From the NCBI GenBank assembly GCA_031268145.1, contig JAIRXS010000016.1, forward strand, positions 1 to 44,098: 44,098 nucleotides of DNA, read 5' to 3'. Each line of letters opens with the position of its first letter. The stretch's first letter is position 1. Source of the stretch: Candidatus Endomicrobiellum siamense (GTDB taxonomy: Bacteria; Elusimicrobiota; Endomicrobiia; Endomicrobiales; Endomicrobiaceae). Shown here in pieces: positions 35,646-43,955 of this stretch. Below the pieces are notes generated by a model, which saw nothing but the letters and a program-made list of their open reading frames with translations, was not told where the DNA came from and did not search any database. The position numbers were made by a program, and so were the translations under genes.

Positions 35646-36593
35646 CTACCAAATAAATTTCATAGGATCTAAAGCTTTATCACTTTTTTTTATTGTAAAG
35701 TGTAAATGAGGGCCTGTAACTCTACCAGTTGCTCCGCTTTTGGCTATAAGCTGGCCTTTTTTTACCTTCTGACCAACTCTAACATATAATTTAGAAAGGT
35801 GTCCATAATGTGTTATGTATCCATTTTTATGATCTATAAAAACAGCAGTGCCATAATGACTAACATCATTACTTGCAGCTATTACAAGCCCGTCTGCTGC
35901 TGCTCCAACCCACGTACCAGACGGCACAGCAATATCTATTCCACCATGAAAGCTAGTTTTACCTGTTACAGGGTGTATGCGCTTACCAAAAACTGAAGAA
36001 TATCTACCGCTTAATGGGGAGTGAAATAAAGATCTCTGTTCATATTTTGCTTGCATTTTCTTGTTCATTAAGTCTATTGCAGGATATTTCCCAGGTACAA
36101 ATATATATTCCCCTATAATCAAATTAACAACCCCAAAATTCTTAAGCTGTAATATATTAACATCTATATCATAGCGCTGAGCTATATTTTGCCAAGTATC
36201 TCCATCTTGAATAGGATGCAAACACCCCCCAGAAGATGGTATTAAAATTTTTTGATTTATATTTATTTCATATGTCTCAAGTTGAGGATTTACGCCTATT
36301 AATGTATGCACTGAATAACCTTGCCTTTTTGCAATTTTCCAAAGATTGTCTTTAGATTTTACAGTATAAACAAAAAAATTTGTTTCCCTAACTCTAGCAG
36401 AAAGATATTTTGCTCTTAAATTAACATCATTTAGCAAATCTTGCGGAGAATAAACAGGAATGCTTACAATTGGAACAGATGATATTATAGCAGCTGCTTT
36501 TTTTACAACTATTATTTGGGTAAAAAAAACTGCAAAAAGAGTAAATGTGATAAATAAAACCCATCTAAAAATAATATCTTTTATTTTATACAT
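35646..36593 (-). CDS. LysM domain M23 peptidase (LytM-type)
   Basis: 315 residues. A single N-terminal membrane anchor or signal (about 10-32) is followed by two LysM repeats (VYTVKSKDNLWKIAKRQGYS, about 95-138; HPIQDGDTWQNIAQRYDID, about 147-188) that bind peptidoglycan. The C-terminal LytM domain begins FHSPLSGRYSSVFGKRIHPVTGK. Zinc ligands are visible in FHGGIDIA (H, D) and GPHLHF (HxH), so the endopeptidase should be active. Such proteins cut peptide cross-links or activate amidases in the periplasm. The TATAAT box ends only 6 bases before the ATG and no ribosome site is seen, so the mRNA may be leaderless. The promoter overlaps that of the divergent sensor kinase. Confidence 0.9.
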   Translation of the reverse strand: MYKIKDIIFRWVLFITFTLFAVFFTQIIVVKKAAAIISSVPIVSIPVYSPQDLLNDVNLRAKYLSARVRETNFFVYTVKSKDNLWKIAKRQGYSVHTLIGVNPQLETYEININQKILIPSSGGCLHPIQDGDTWQNIAQRYDIDVNILQLKNFGVVNLIIGEYIFVPGKYPAIDLMNKKMQAKYEQRSLFHSPLSGRYSSVFGKRIHPVTGKTSFHGGIDIAVPSGTWVGAAADGLVIAASNDVSHYGTAVFIDHKNGYITHYGHLSKLYVRVGQKVKKGQLIAKSGATGRVTGPHLHFTIKKSDKALDPMKFIW

Positions 36594-36599
36594 GCGTGT

Positions 36600-36629
36600 A
36601 TTATAATAAATTTAAAATTTACTTGTAAA
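36600..36629 (-). promoter_or_regulatory. promoter of the M23 peptidase gene (leaderless type)
   Basis: On the minus strand TTTACA (36624-36629) and TATAAT (36600-36605) are 18 bases apart. The start point predicted about 7 bases after the -10 box falls on the ATG at 36593. Confidence 0.55.
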
Positions 36630-36651
36630 ATTATAACAATATTAATATTAT
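36623..36651 (+). promoter_or_regulatory. promoter of the sensor kinase gene (leaderless type)
   Basis: TTGTAA (36623-36628) and TATTAT (36646-36651) are 17 bases apart. The predicted start falls on or next to the ATG at 36658, and no Shine-Dalgarno sequence precedes it. The -35 box overlaps that of the opposite promoter. Confidence 0.55.
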
Positions 36652-36657
36652 ATTTCT

Positions 36658-38676
36658 ATGAAATTTTTTAATTTAGTGTCAAACATATATTGGGAACTTC
36701 ACGATAAAAAATTTTCATTTCTTGTCGTTGTATTTGCAATTCTTTTAAATTGGGCAGGATATTATTTTGTTTACGAGAACAGTTATAACTTTTTATACTT
36801 TGATATGGTTGGAACGTTTGTAGCAACAATAGTATTAGGAACTTTTTGGGGCATAACAGTAGCTTTTGCTTCTACAATTTTACTTTCTATATCAATGTCT
36901 CCACATTTTATTTATCTTGCAGTTGTAAATATTGTTGGAGCTTTATATTGGGGTGTTCTAAATGAATGTGGAATTCTTGCAATATTTAAAAATAATAATT
37001 TAGAACAAAAATCTTTATTGAAACTTAACTTCAATAAAGCTATATCTTTTTTGTTATTTTATGGCGTCGGAGCAGGACTTCTAACAGCATTCTTTTCCTC
37101 TATTACAATAAGCACTATTTCTAAAAACATATCATTTTACAAACCTTATTCTTTATTCTTTGCCCACTTATTTGAAAATCTATTTAATTTTTCAATTTCT
37201 GATATAAATAAAATATTTATAAACTATGTAGCATATACTTTTATAGAAATACCCGACAAAATTATAGATGTGTTTTTTGGACTTACAATATGTTTAACAA
37301 TATTTAAATTTAACAGTTACACATTAACAAACGCTTATCAACAACAAATATATAAATTTAATATACCTTGGCATAAGATCACTCTAGCTCGTTTTTCATC
37401 AGCAGAAATTTACTTCTTTTGTATTCTAATTATTATTTATATTTTAAAAATAAAAACAACTTCTATTGCTATACTGCAAACTCTTATAAATAATTTATCA
37501 CCATATCATCTACAAGATTACATATTCTTAGAAAGTCTTTGCCTTCCTGTATTTATATTTATTACTTTTGCATCATTAAAAATTTTTTCAAGAAATAATT
37601 GCAAATATACACAAATTACACCAACATACATTTTCAATATCAAAATTTTAGATAGAGATAGTAAGTACTTTCTCATTAATATTTTCTTTATATCAAGCAT
37701 TTTAATAATTGCATATTTATTTATCCTTATTGCTATAACAGGTATAACTCCCGTGGCATATTATTATACAATCACTTCTGTAAAAGCTAAGCCAGAGCTA
37801 TTATTGTGGGTATTAGTAACTGTATGTACTTTTATATTAATTGATCTAAGAAATAATAAAATTACAGAATCTGTTACATTAAATAGCGAACTTATAAAAA
37901 AACAAACTTCTGAAACAATATCCGAAGCATTTGACCAGCAAAAACAAAAACTACAAATTTTAGAGTTGAATTGGTCTGACAATACAGTAGAATTTTTAAA
38001 AAGTGCAAGACATGATTTAATAAATGATTTAGAAAAATCAAAAATGGGGCTTGGTGAATTATTATCTGAAGTTTACGATAATGTTATAAAGCCGTATAGT
38101 AATTCAATTTTAAAAAATCAAAAAGAAATACGTGAATATATTGAAGAAATAACTAATGGGAACTTAAAAGTTTATGATTTGCAAGAGCTAATAACAGAAC
38201 TAGACAAAATTATATCAACATTAAAATTAAAAGCATCATATATAAAAATTAAAATTATTAAACCTAAAAAAACCGATATTTATTGTAAAATAAATAAATT
38301 ATTTTTTATAGCTTTTAATAATATATTGGACAATTCAGTATACGCATTACAAAAACATATTCTTAATAATAATTTTAATGCAATTATAAATATAGAAATA
38401 AAAATTAAAAATGATAAGTTTATATCTATATCTATTTTAGACAATGCAGGTGGAATTTCAAAAAACAAAATTTTAAAAATTTATAAAACTCCTATAGAAA
38501 GTTCTAAAAGCAATAGACTTGGAGAAGGCACCGTAATAGTAAGTAATTTCATAAAAGTGTTAGGCGGGTTTATTTATGCAAAAAATATTCAATTAAAACA
38601 AATCGTTGGGTTAGAAACTACAATTAATATTCCGTATTTTACAAAAGAACTTTCAATTGGAGAAAATGATGACTGA
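36658..38676 (+). CDS. membrane sensor histidine kinase with multi-span N-terminal domain
   Basis: 672 residues. About 390 N-terminal residues hold roughly eight to ten membrane spans. The first part (YFDMVGTFVATIVLGTFWGITVAFASTILLS, then VVNIVGALYWG) resembles the S-component-like membrane modules seen in some clostridial kinases. A coiled linker (EAFDQQKQKLQILELNW) leads to an H-box-like segment SARHDLINDL with H452, similar to the RHD motif of Spo0B/CitA-type kinases. The ATPase domain has N-box FNNILDN (N555, D558, N559), G1 DNAGGI (D595) and a weak G2 GEGT (622-625). It overlaps the response regulator by 8 bases. The ligand is unknown. Confidence 0.78.
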   Translation: MKFFNLVSNIYWELHDKKFSFLVVVFAILLNWAGYYFVYENSYNFLYFDMVGTFVATIVLGTFWGITVAFASTILLSISMSPHFIYLAVVNIVGALYWGVLNECGILAIFKNNNLEQKSLLKLNFNKAISFLLFYGVGAGLLTAFFSSITISTISKNISFYKPYSLFFAHLFENLFNFSISDINKIFINYVAYTFIEIPDKIIDVFFGLTICLTIFKFNSYTLTNAYQQQIYKFNIPWHKITLARFSSAEIYFFCILIIIYILKIKTTSIAILQTLINNLSPYHLQDYIFLESLCLPVFIFITFASLKIFSRNNCKYTQITPTYIFNIKILDRDSKYFLINIFFISSILIIAYLFILIAITGITPVAYYYTITSVKAKPELLLWVLVTVCTFILIDLRNNKITESVTLNSELIKKQTSETISEAFDQQKQKLQILELNWSDNTVEFLKSARHDLINDLEKSKMGLGELLSEVYDNVIKPYSNSILKNQKEIREYIEEITNGNLKVYDLQELITELDKIISTLKLKASYIKIKIIKPKKTDIYCKINKLFFIAFNNILDNSVYALQKHILNNNFNAIINIEIKIKNDKFISISILDNAGGISKNKILKIYKTPIESSKSNRLGEGTVIVSNFIKVLGGFIYAKNIQLKQIVGLETTINIPYFTKELSIGENDD

Positions 38677-39709
38677 ACACCATAAAAAGACAATAGCCAT
38701 AACAGATGATGACTCTAGTGTTCGTATGTCTGTAGAAAGAACTATAAAAAAACATTTTCAAAATGTAGAAATATTACAATTTACTAACACAATAGAAATA
38801 AAAAAATTCCTTTTAGATAATCCAAATAAAATAGATCTTTTAATTTTAGATATTTACTTTGGATTTGGTGAAACAGGCATAGACATCTTACCAACCATAA
38901 AAAAATTTTCGCCTAATCTGCAAATAATATTACTTTCTGCTATGGAAAAAAATTATGGGCAAAAAATAACAGATATAGCAGGAGAATACATAATAGATTT
39001 CGTATCAAAGCCCGCAACAGAGACGGAACTCATTATAAAAATAAAAAAAGCTCTAACAAATAAAGATAGTAAAACAAAAATTATTGAAGAGCTACAAAAA
39101 GAAAACAACTTGCTTACAGAAATTCTAGATATAGAAGATAAAGGTGTTGGAAAACTTTTTGAAGATGAAGTGCAAAACAAATTAAAAAGTATGACAAAAG
39201 TATTTATGCAATACCCTCTAGAACCAAAAGTAAATATTATAATTAATGGACAAGAAATTGATGTAATAGCTTTTACAACCACCCCTCTACCTTTTACAAT
39301 AATGTTGTTTGAAGTAAAGTATTTCCCTAATGCAAGAATAACGGGAAGTATCAATGACCCCATGAAAATTATTATAAATAACATAGAAAAAGTTTCTACT
39401 AAAAGAAGAAATATTTTTGAACAGTCTGAAAATCAATTTAAACAGGTAAGTAAACGTATAGAAAAAATTTTGTATGACTCAAATTACACGAAAAAAGAAG
39501 AAAAATTTAGACCTTTTATACAAAATTTTATAGTTTTTACAGATACAACAGATATATCTCAAATACAAATTACAAATGCAAATAAATACACAAAAATATG
39601 TACACTTAAAGATTTAACTCAAGATTTTATAATAAAAACTGCTTTCTCTACGCCAAAACGCACAGTAGAAGAAAAAGTTAAAACACTAATACTAAAGAAT
39701 TTATTTTAG
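38669..39709 (+). CDS. response regulator with C-terminal NERD-like (nuclease-related) output domain
   Basis: 346 residues from the ATG at 38669, with GGAG six bases upstream and overlap with the kinase gene. The receiver domain (1-130) has the acidic cluster DDD (13-15), the phospho-acceptor D61 in LLILDIYFG, S90 in LLSAM and K114-P115. A short coiled linker (134-155) follows. Then residues 159-320 read as a PD-(D/E)XK/NERD fold: GKLFEDEVQNKL (E165/E167), EIDVIAF (D198), FEVKYF (E215-x-K217), ENQFKQVSKRIEKIL and QNFIVFTD, in the order and spacing of NERD. No DNA-binding HTH is seen. This is a REC plus nuclease-like architecture; catalytic activity is inferred from motifs only. Confidence 0.78.
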   Translation: MTEHHKKTIAITDDDSSVRMSVERTIKKHFQNVEILQFTNTIEIKKFLLDNPNKIDLLILDIYFGFGETGIDILPTIKKFSPNLQIILLSAMEKNYGQKITDIAGEYIIDFVSKPATETELIIKIKKALTNKDSKTKIIEELQKENNLLTEILDIEDKGVGKLFEDEVQNKLKSMTKVFMQYPLEPKVNIIINGQEIDVIAFTTTPLPFTIMLFEVKYFPNARITGSINDPMKIIINNIEKVSTKRRNIFEQSENQFKQVSKRIEKILYDSNYTKKEEKFRPFIQNFIVFTDTTDISQIQITNANKYTKICTLKDLTQDFIIKTAFSTPKRTVEEKVKTLILKNLF

Positions 39710-39725
39710 TAGTAAGTTCAATTTT

Positions 39726-40187
39726 TTAAATCTGAGAGTAAAGATTTACCATCTCTATAGCATTCATTGCAGCTTCAGAGCCTTTATTGCCTGCTTTTGT
39801 ACCAGCGCGTTCTATAGCTTGTTCTATAGAATCTGTGGTTAAAATACCAAAAATTATAGGCACTTTACTATTAAATCCCACTAATGCAATCCCTTTTGAA
39901 ACTTCCGCGCATACATAGTCAAAATGAGCAGTAGCCCCTTTTATAATACAACCTAAACAAATTACTGCATCAAACTTTTCAGAATCTGCAATTTTCTTTG
40001 TCACAGACGGAATTTCAAAAGCACCAGGAACCCAATAAACAGAAATATCATTATCAGACACTGAATGCCTTTTAAGACTATCTTCTGCACCTTTAAGTAA
40101 TTGACTTGTTATAAACTCGTTAAATCTAGAAACAACTATTGCAAATTTTTTACCTTCAGATTTAAACTGCCCGCTAATAATTTTCAT
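39726..40187 (-). CDS. ribH: 6,7-dimethyl-8-ribityllumazine synthase
   Basis: A 153-residue lumazine synthase, the penultimate step of riboflavin synthesis, forming large capsids or pentamers. Signatures are [24 protein letters not shown], the WVPGAFEIP motif, [28 protein letters not shown] (with the catalytic histidine in the TAHFDY segment), [27 protein letters not shown] and the end EAAMNAIEM. It is the last gene of the rib operon, 12 bases after ribBA, and ends 16 bases from the convergent response regulator gene. Confidence 0.96.
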   Translation of the reverse strand: MKIISGQFKSEGKKFAIVVSRFNEFITSQLLKGAEDSLKRHSVSDNDISVYWVPGAFEIPSVTKKIADSEKFDAVICLGCIIKGATAHFDYVCAEVSKGIALVGFNSKVPIIFGILTTDSIEQAIERAGTKAGNKGSEAAMNAIEMVNLYSQI

Positions 40188-40199
40188 GTATTTCTCCTC

Positions 40200-41426
40200 T
40201 TATACAACAAACTTATTTATATTTAGTAAGTGTCCTAGTTTTTTCTTTTTAGCACTTAGATATTTTTTATTAGATTTATTAGATTTAGTCTCAATAGGAA
40301 CTCTTTTTGTAATCTTTAAGCCATATCCTTTAAGTCCAATCATTTTTTTAGGGTTGTTGGTCATAAGATTTATACTTTTTATACCAAGAGCACTAAGTAT
40401 CTGAGCACCTACGCCATAATCTCTTAAATCTGGCTCAAAACCTAAAGCAATATTTGCCTCTACAGTATCCATCCCCTCTTCTTGTAATTTATAAGCTTTC
40501 AACTTGTTTGCAAGCCCTATGCCTCTACCCTCTTGATGCATATACAAAACAACACCTTCTTCTGCTTGTTCTATAGAGGTCAAGGCCTTCTCCAACTGTT
40601 CCCCACAATCACATCTTAAAGAATGGAAAATATCTCCAGTTTCACATGAAGAGTGCACTCTCACTAAAACATTTTGTTTATCTTTAACATTGCCTTTTAT
40701 TATAGCTAAGTGAGATTCTTTTGTTATTAAATTTTCAAACAAAACAAGTTTAAATTCTCCAAACTTCGTAGGCAAATTAACACTTACAACTTCTTTTATA
40801 GTGGTTTCTTTTTTTCGTCTATAACTAATAATTTCTTCAATTGTTATAATTCTAAGCTTATGTTTTTTAGCAAATTTCATTAAATCGCGCATTCTTGCCA
40901 TAGTGCCATCATTATTCATTATTTCACATATTACGCCAGCAGGATAAAAACCTGCCATTTGAGCTAAATCTACAGCAGCTTCAGTATGGCCTGCACGTAC
41001 TAAAACACCACCTTCTTTATATCTTAAAGGGAAAATATGTCCGGGTCTAGAAAAATCATTTGTGGAAGATGTTTCATCTATAAGTTTTTTAACTGTTATA
41101 CTTCTATCATAAGCTGAAATCCCTGTTGTAGTACCAATTTTATAATCCACTGATACGGTAAACGAACAACCTTTTTGTTCTTTAGAAATAGCCACCATAT
41201 TGTCTATTTCAAGTTTTTCAAGGCGTTCGTGTTTCATCGGCACACAAATAAGACCTCTTGCATGTTTGGCCATAAAGTTTATTTTTTCAGGAGTAATCGT
41301 CTGCGCTGCACAAAACAAATCGCCTTCATTTTCTCTATCTGGACTGTCCACAACAATCACCATTTTTCCAGCCCTAATTTCTTTTAATGCATTTTCTAGT
41401 GACGCAAAATTTTGTTTATTTTTCAT
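40200..41426 (-). CDS. ribBA: bifunctional 3,4-dihydroxy-2-butanone 4-phosphate synthase / GTP cyclohydrolase II
   Basis: 408 residues. The N-terminal RibB half (about 1-200) has VVDSPDRENEGDLFCAAQTI, CVPMKHERL, TTGISAYDRS, RPGHIFPLRYKEGGVLVRAGHTEAAVDLAQMAG and CEIMNNDGTMAR. The C-terminal RibA half has RVHSSCETGDIFHSLRCDCGEQL with the zinc cysteines, and LYMHQEGRGIGLANKLKAY followed by YGVGAQIL. It provides both precursors of lumazine from ribulose 5-phosphate and GTP. It lies 1 base from ribE. The C-terminal tail is Lys-rich. Confidence 0.97.
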   Translation of the reverse strand: MKNKQNFASLENALKEIRAGKMVIVVDSPDRENEGDLFCAAQTITPEKINFMAKHARGLICVPMKHERLEKLEIDNMVAISKEQKGCSFTVSVDYKIGTTTGISAYDRSITVKKLIDETSSTNDFSRPGHIFPLRYKEGGVLVRAGHTEAAVDLAQMAGFYPAGVICEIMNNDGTMARMRDLMKFAKKHKLRIITIEEIISYRRKKETTIKEVVSVNLPTKFGEFKLVLFENLITKESHLAIIKGNVKDKQNVLVRVHSSCETGDIFHSLRCDCGEQLEKALTSIEQAEEGVVLYMHQEGRGIGLANKLKAYKLQEEGMDTVEANIALGFEPDLRDYGVGAQILSALGIKSINLMTNNPKKMIGLKGYGLKITKRVPIETKSNKSNKKYLSAKKKKLGHLLNINKFVV

Positions 41427-41427
41427 A

Positions 41428-42045
41428 CTAAATAAATCCGTTTCCTTTTAACGTTTCAATCGTAATGTTATTTGTTTTTTTATTTATAAACTTTTCTAAA
41501 TATTTTGAAAGTAAATCTGCTTCTATATTTACTTTATCATTAATTTTCTTAAAACTAATATTTGTATTAGTAAATGTTTCAGGAATAATAAAAACTACAA
41601 AACCAAAAGAATACACTTGAGACACCGTAAGACTTACACCATCTATAGCTATAGATCCTTTTTCCACTATATACTTAATAATATTCTCTTTACATCTAAA
41701 AGAAAATTTGTAAAAGTTATCAATTTTTTTTATATCACTTATTTGTGCTGTTCCATCAATATGACCACTCACAATATGCCCGCCAAATCTTGATGAAAAT
41801 CGTAAGGCTCTCTCTAAATTAACTTTTGATCCTATTGTTAACTTAGATAACGTAGTGTTTCTATCTGTATAGGGACTGTAATCTGCAATAAAACTATTTT
41901 GATTTACTGTAACAGCCGTTAAACACACTCCATTAACGGCAATACTATCACCTTTTGCTATGTCTTTTAAAGATGTTGTTATCTCTATTTTAGAACTAAA
42001 AAGATTCTTTATTACGCCAATATCTTCAATTAAACCAGTAAACAT
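41428..42045 (-). CDS. ribE: riboflavin synthase, alpha chain
   Basis: 205 residues from the ATG at 42045 (MFTGLIEDIG, the invariable start); the longer frame to 42066 lies within ribD. The enzyme dismutates two lumazines to riboflavin and a pyrimidine. Two lumazine-binding repeats are visible: the first with FTGLIEDIG, GDSIAVNGVCLTAV and ADYSPYTDRNTTLSKL, the second with GGHIVSGHIDGTAQI, GSIAIDGVSLTV and IIPETFTNTNI. It follows ribD with a one-base gap and no obvious ribosome site, so translation is coupled. Confidence 0.95.
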   Translation of the reverse strand: MFTGLIEDIGVIKNLFSSKIEITTSLKDIAKGDSIAVNGVCLTAVTVNQNSFIADYSPYTDRNTTLSKLTIGSKVNLERALRFSSRFGGHIVSGHIDGTAQISDIKKIDNFYKFSFRCKENIIKYIVEKGSIAIDGVSLTVSQVYSFGFVVFIIPETFTNTNISFKKINDKVNIEADLLSKYLEKFINKKTNNITIETLKGNGFI

Positions 42046-42046
42046 T

Positions 42047-43123
42047 TTAGCAATTAGATTTATCAATATTACCTGTTATCAATAAATCTACTCCTATCTT
42101 TTTTATTTTTATGTCTTTTATATTTAAACTCTCAGATATTTTTTTTACTCCCTGACCACCAACAATAGGTATCGACATTTTACCTCCTATTATTTTAGGA
42201 GCAATAAAAAAATATATATTATCTATAACATTTGAAAACAATGCAGAAGCAATAATTTCACCTCCCCCTTCTATTAAAACTCTTTTTATTGAAAATGAAC
42301 TTAATTTATTAATTATCAAATTAAAATTTTTTTTTGATGCTTCAATATCTATTGGGACAAGTATTATGCTATCTTCTTTAAAATATTTTGGAATTTTTAA
42401 AATATTTTTATCGTAAAAAATTATTGTACTTGCTTTACCATTAAGCAAACTATAATGTTTTGGAAGTTCTAGTTTAGGATCTATTACAACACGGATAGGA
42501 TTTCTTAAATTTTTACTACGCGACGTAAGCAATGGATTATCTTTTAATGCCGTATTTTTGCCAACTAAAACAGCTTCGTATAAAGATCTTATTTTATGCA
42601 CAAAATCTCTTGCCTTCTTAGAAGTTATCCATTTAGAATCATATTCTTTAGTTGCTATCTTACCATCTAAAGTCATTGCAGCCTTAATAGAAACTAAAGA
42701 TTTTATTTTTAAATGTTTTAAATAATCTTTTATTAAAACTGCTGATTCGTCTTTTAAAAGGCCTTCATAAACTTCTACCCCATTTTTCTCTAAGAATTCT
42801 TTTGTCCTAAAATTTTTCTTATCTTTTATAGAATAGAAAACTCTTTTTATCTTTGCATTTAAAATTGCAAGCGTACAAGGCGAGCGCTTACCATAATTAT
42901 TGCAGGGTTCAAGGGTAACATATAAATCCGCATCTTTAGCATTTTTACCTGCATCTTTAATAGCATTTATTTCAGCATGTTCTCCACCAAAATGTTTGTG
43001 CCAGCCTTTGCCAACAACTTTATTGTCTTTAACTATTACACAGCCAACTTGCGGATTAGGAAAAACTTTATGTTTTCCTTTTTTTGCAAGTTCTATTGCC
43101 ATTTTCATGTATTTAATATTCAT
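42047..43123 (-). CDS. ribD: bifunctional diaminohydroxyphosphoribosylaminopyrimidine deaminase / 5-amino-6-(5-phosphoribosylamino)uracil reductase
   Basis: 358 residues. The N-terminal deaminase has the zinc site GGEHAEINAI and LEPCNNYGKRSPCT. The C-terminal reductase has VSIKAAMTLDGKIATKEYDSKWITSKKARDFVHKIRSLYEAVLVGKNTALKDNPLLTSR and the late VLIEGGGEIIASAL. It catalyses two steps of riboflavin synthesis. GAGGG, the only ribosome-site-like sequence, lies 12 bases before the ATG inside the 3' arm of a hairpin, so initiation may depend on the riboswitch state. It is the first gene of the rib operon. Confidence 0.95.
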   Translation of the reverse strand: MNIKYMKMAIELAKKGKHKVFPNPQVGCVIVKDNKVVGKGWHKHFGGEHAEINAIKDAGKNAKDADLYVTLEPCNNYGKRSPCTLAILNAKIKRVFYSIKDKKNFRTKEFLEKNGVEVYEGLLKDESAVLIKDYLKHLKIKSLVSIKAAMTLDGKIATKEYDSKWITSKKARDFVHKIRSLYEAVLVGKNTALKDNPLLTSRSKNLRNPIRVVIDPKLELPKHYSLLNGKASTIIFYDKNILKIPKYFKEDSIILVPIDIEASKKNFNLIINKLSSFSIKRVLIEGGGEIIASALFSNVIDNIYFFIAPKIIGGKMSIPIVGGQGVKKISESLNIKDIKIKKIGVDLLITGNIDKSNC

Positions 43124-43124
43124 A

Positions 43125-43163
43125 AAAAATAAAAGCCCTCAAAAAGTTATTTTCGGGGGTTTT
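43125..43163 (-). terminator. riboswitch-controlled hairpin/terminator before ribD
   Basis: On the minus strand AAAACCCCC pairs imperfectly with GAGGGCTTTT, followed by ATTTTTT directly before the ribD ATG. The 3' arm includes the ribosome-site-like GAGGG, so the hairpin may stop transcription and also hide the ribosome site. Confidence 0.6.
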
Positions 43164-43182
43164 AGCAGATTATATTAATTGT

Positions 43183-43376
43183 ATCTTCTTTTATCCGGAC
43201 TGAAATAACAACAGACAAACTTACAAAATATTTAAATACATATTGTTATTATCACCGTTGGCACTAGATTCATACTAGCTCAATCTGCATAAAATGCAGA
43301 GTCGCAGGCTTAAAAGAAATTTCTTTATTACTGCCAGTAAGGATTAAAGCAAGCGCCTTTCACCTTCCCCGAAGAT
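43183..43376 (-). ncRNA. FMN riboswitch (RFN element)
   Basis: The minus strand starts ATCTTCGGGGAAGGTGAAA and ends CAGTCCGGATAAAAGAAGAT, with the paired ATCTTC/GAAGAT closing stem (P1) and the conserved segments ACTGGCAGTA, AGCCTGCGA, GTGCCAACGGT and AGTCCGGAT in the RFN order. Two of the arms are long: ATAATAACA pairs with TGTTGTTAT, and CTCTGCAT with ATGCAGA. The second stem differs from the common form, with about a dozen extra bases after GGTGAAA. FMN binding should reduce rib operon expression through the downstream hairpin. Confidence 0.93.
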
Positions 43377-43390
43377 TAAATTTACAGATT

Positions 43391-43419
43391 ATTTTATTTA
43401 TTTTTTTTTAAACAGTCAA
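43391..43419 (-). promoter_or_regulatory. promoter of the riboflavin operon
   Basis: On the minus strand TTGACT (43414-43419) and TAAAAT (43391-43396) are 17 bases apart, with the start expected around 43384, just before the riboswitch. Confidence 0.65.
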
Positions 43420-43427
43420 ATTAAGCC

Positions 43428-43461
43428 ATTGAACATATGTTGATTGATTTTATGTTCAATA
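43428..43461. repeat. 10-base inverted repeat next to the rib promoter
   Basis: ATTGAACATA (43428-43437) and TATGTTCAAT (43452-43461) are perfect inverted arms around a 14-base loop. There is no T-run on either side, so it is not a usual terminator. It lies 9 bases upstream of the rib -35 box and may be an operator for a dimeric regulator. Confidence 0.5.
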
Positions 43462-43773
43462 GAGTCATTACAATATTAATCCTCGACAAACTGCTTTTTT
43501 ACTTCTGTCATTATTTCTAGCCATGAAATTTTAATCACCTCTTTTGCGCTTCATGCTTACAATCATACTTATGTATACGCATAAATTGCAAGTAACACAA
43601 ACTAACAATTAAATTATTTGAATTACTTAACTCCTAAGGAGTTTACAAAATAATTGCCGTTTTCAGTGACTAATAAACCTGGTTTTTTAATAATTTATGA
43701 TCTATGTTTATTTATGACAAGCATGCCAAAAATTCACATAACAATAACAAAAATATAACATCATACATATGCA

Positions 43774-43803
43774 TTGTAAAATATGGAGAAAAATTTATAT
43801 AAT
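43774..43803 (+). promoter_or_regulatory. candidate promoter of the repeat-bearing gene
   Basis: TTGTAA (43774-43779) and TATAAT (43798-43803) are 18 bases apart, giving a leader of about 145 bases before the ATG at 43956. No better pair is seen closer to the gene. Confidence 0.4.
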
Positions 43804-43955
43804 GTTTGTAAATTTGAAAAGAAACGTAGAGTTGTTTATTTATTTTTAAAAAAAATGATATAAACAAAAAAAGTAGTGCAGGAAATATCCCATAGGAAAA
43901 GTATACAAGTTGATATTTGCAATATTAGACTTTAACTTCATATAGGAGGTAACTA

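Larger units (their letters stand above)
43425..43955. other. 530-base stretch with no recognised gene
   Basis: No open frame of useful length is seen on either strand. It holds the inverted repeat at 43428-43461, a minus-strand frame of 15 codons (43477-43524) with AGAGG upstream, a small hairpin AACTCC-TAA-GGAGTT (43629-43643) and a candidate plus-strand promoter at 43774-43803. It may be the spacer before the repeat-bearing gene or the residue of decayed genes; the sequence does not decide. Confidence 0.6.

Noticed and set aside
43477-43524. Minus-strand frame of 15 codons with AGAGG upstream, starting MARNNDRSKK
   Set aside because: Too short, the ribosome site is 12 bases or more from the ATG, and no family is recognised; at most a remnant.
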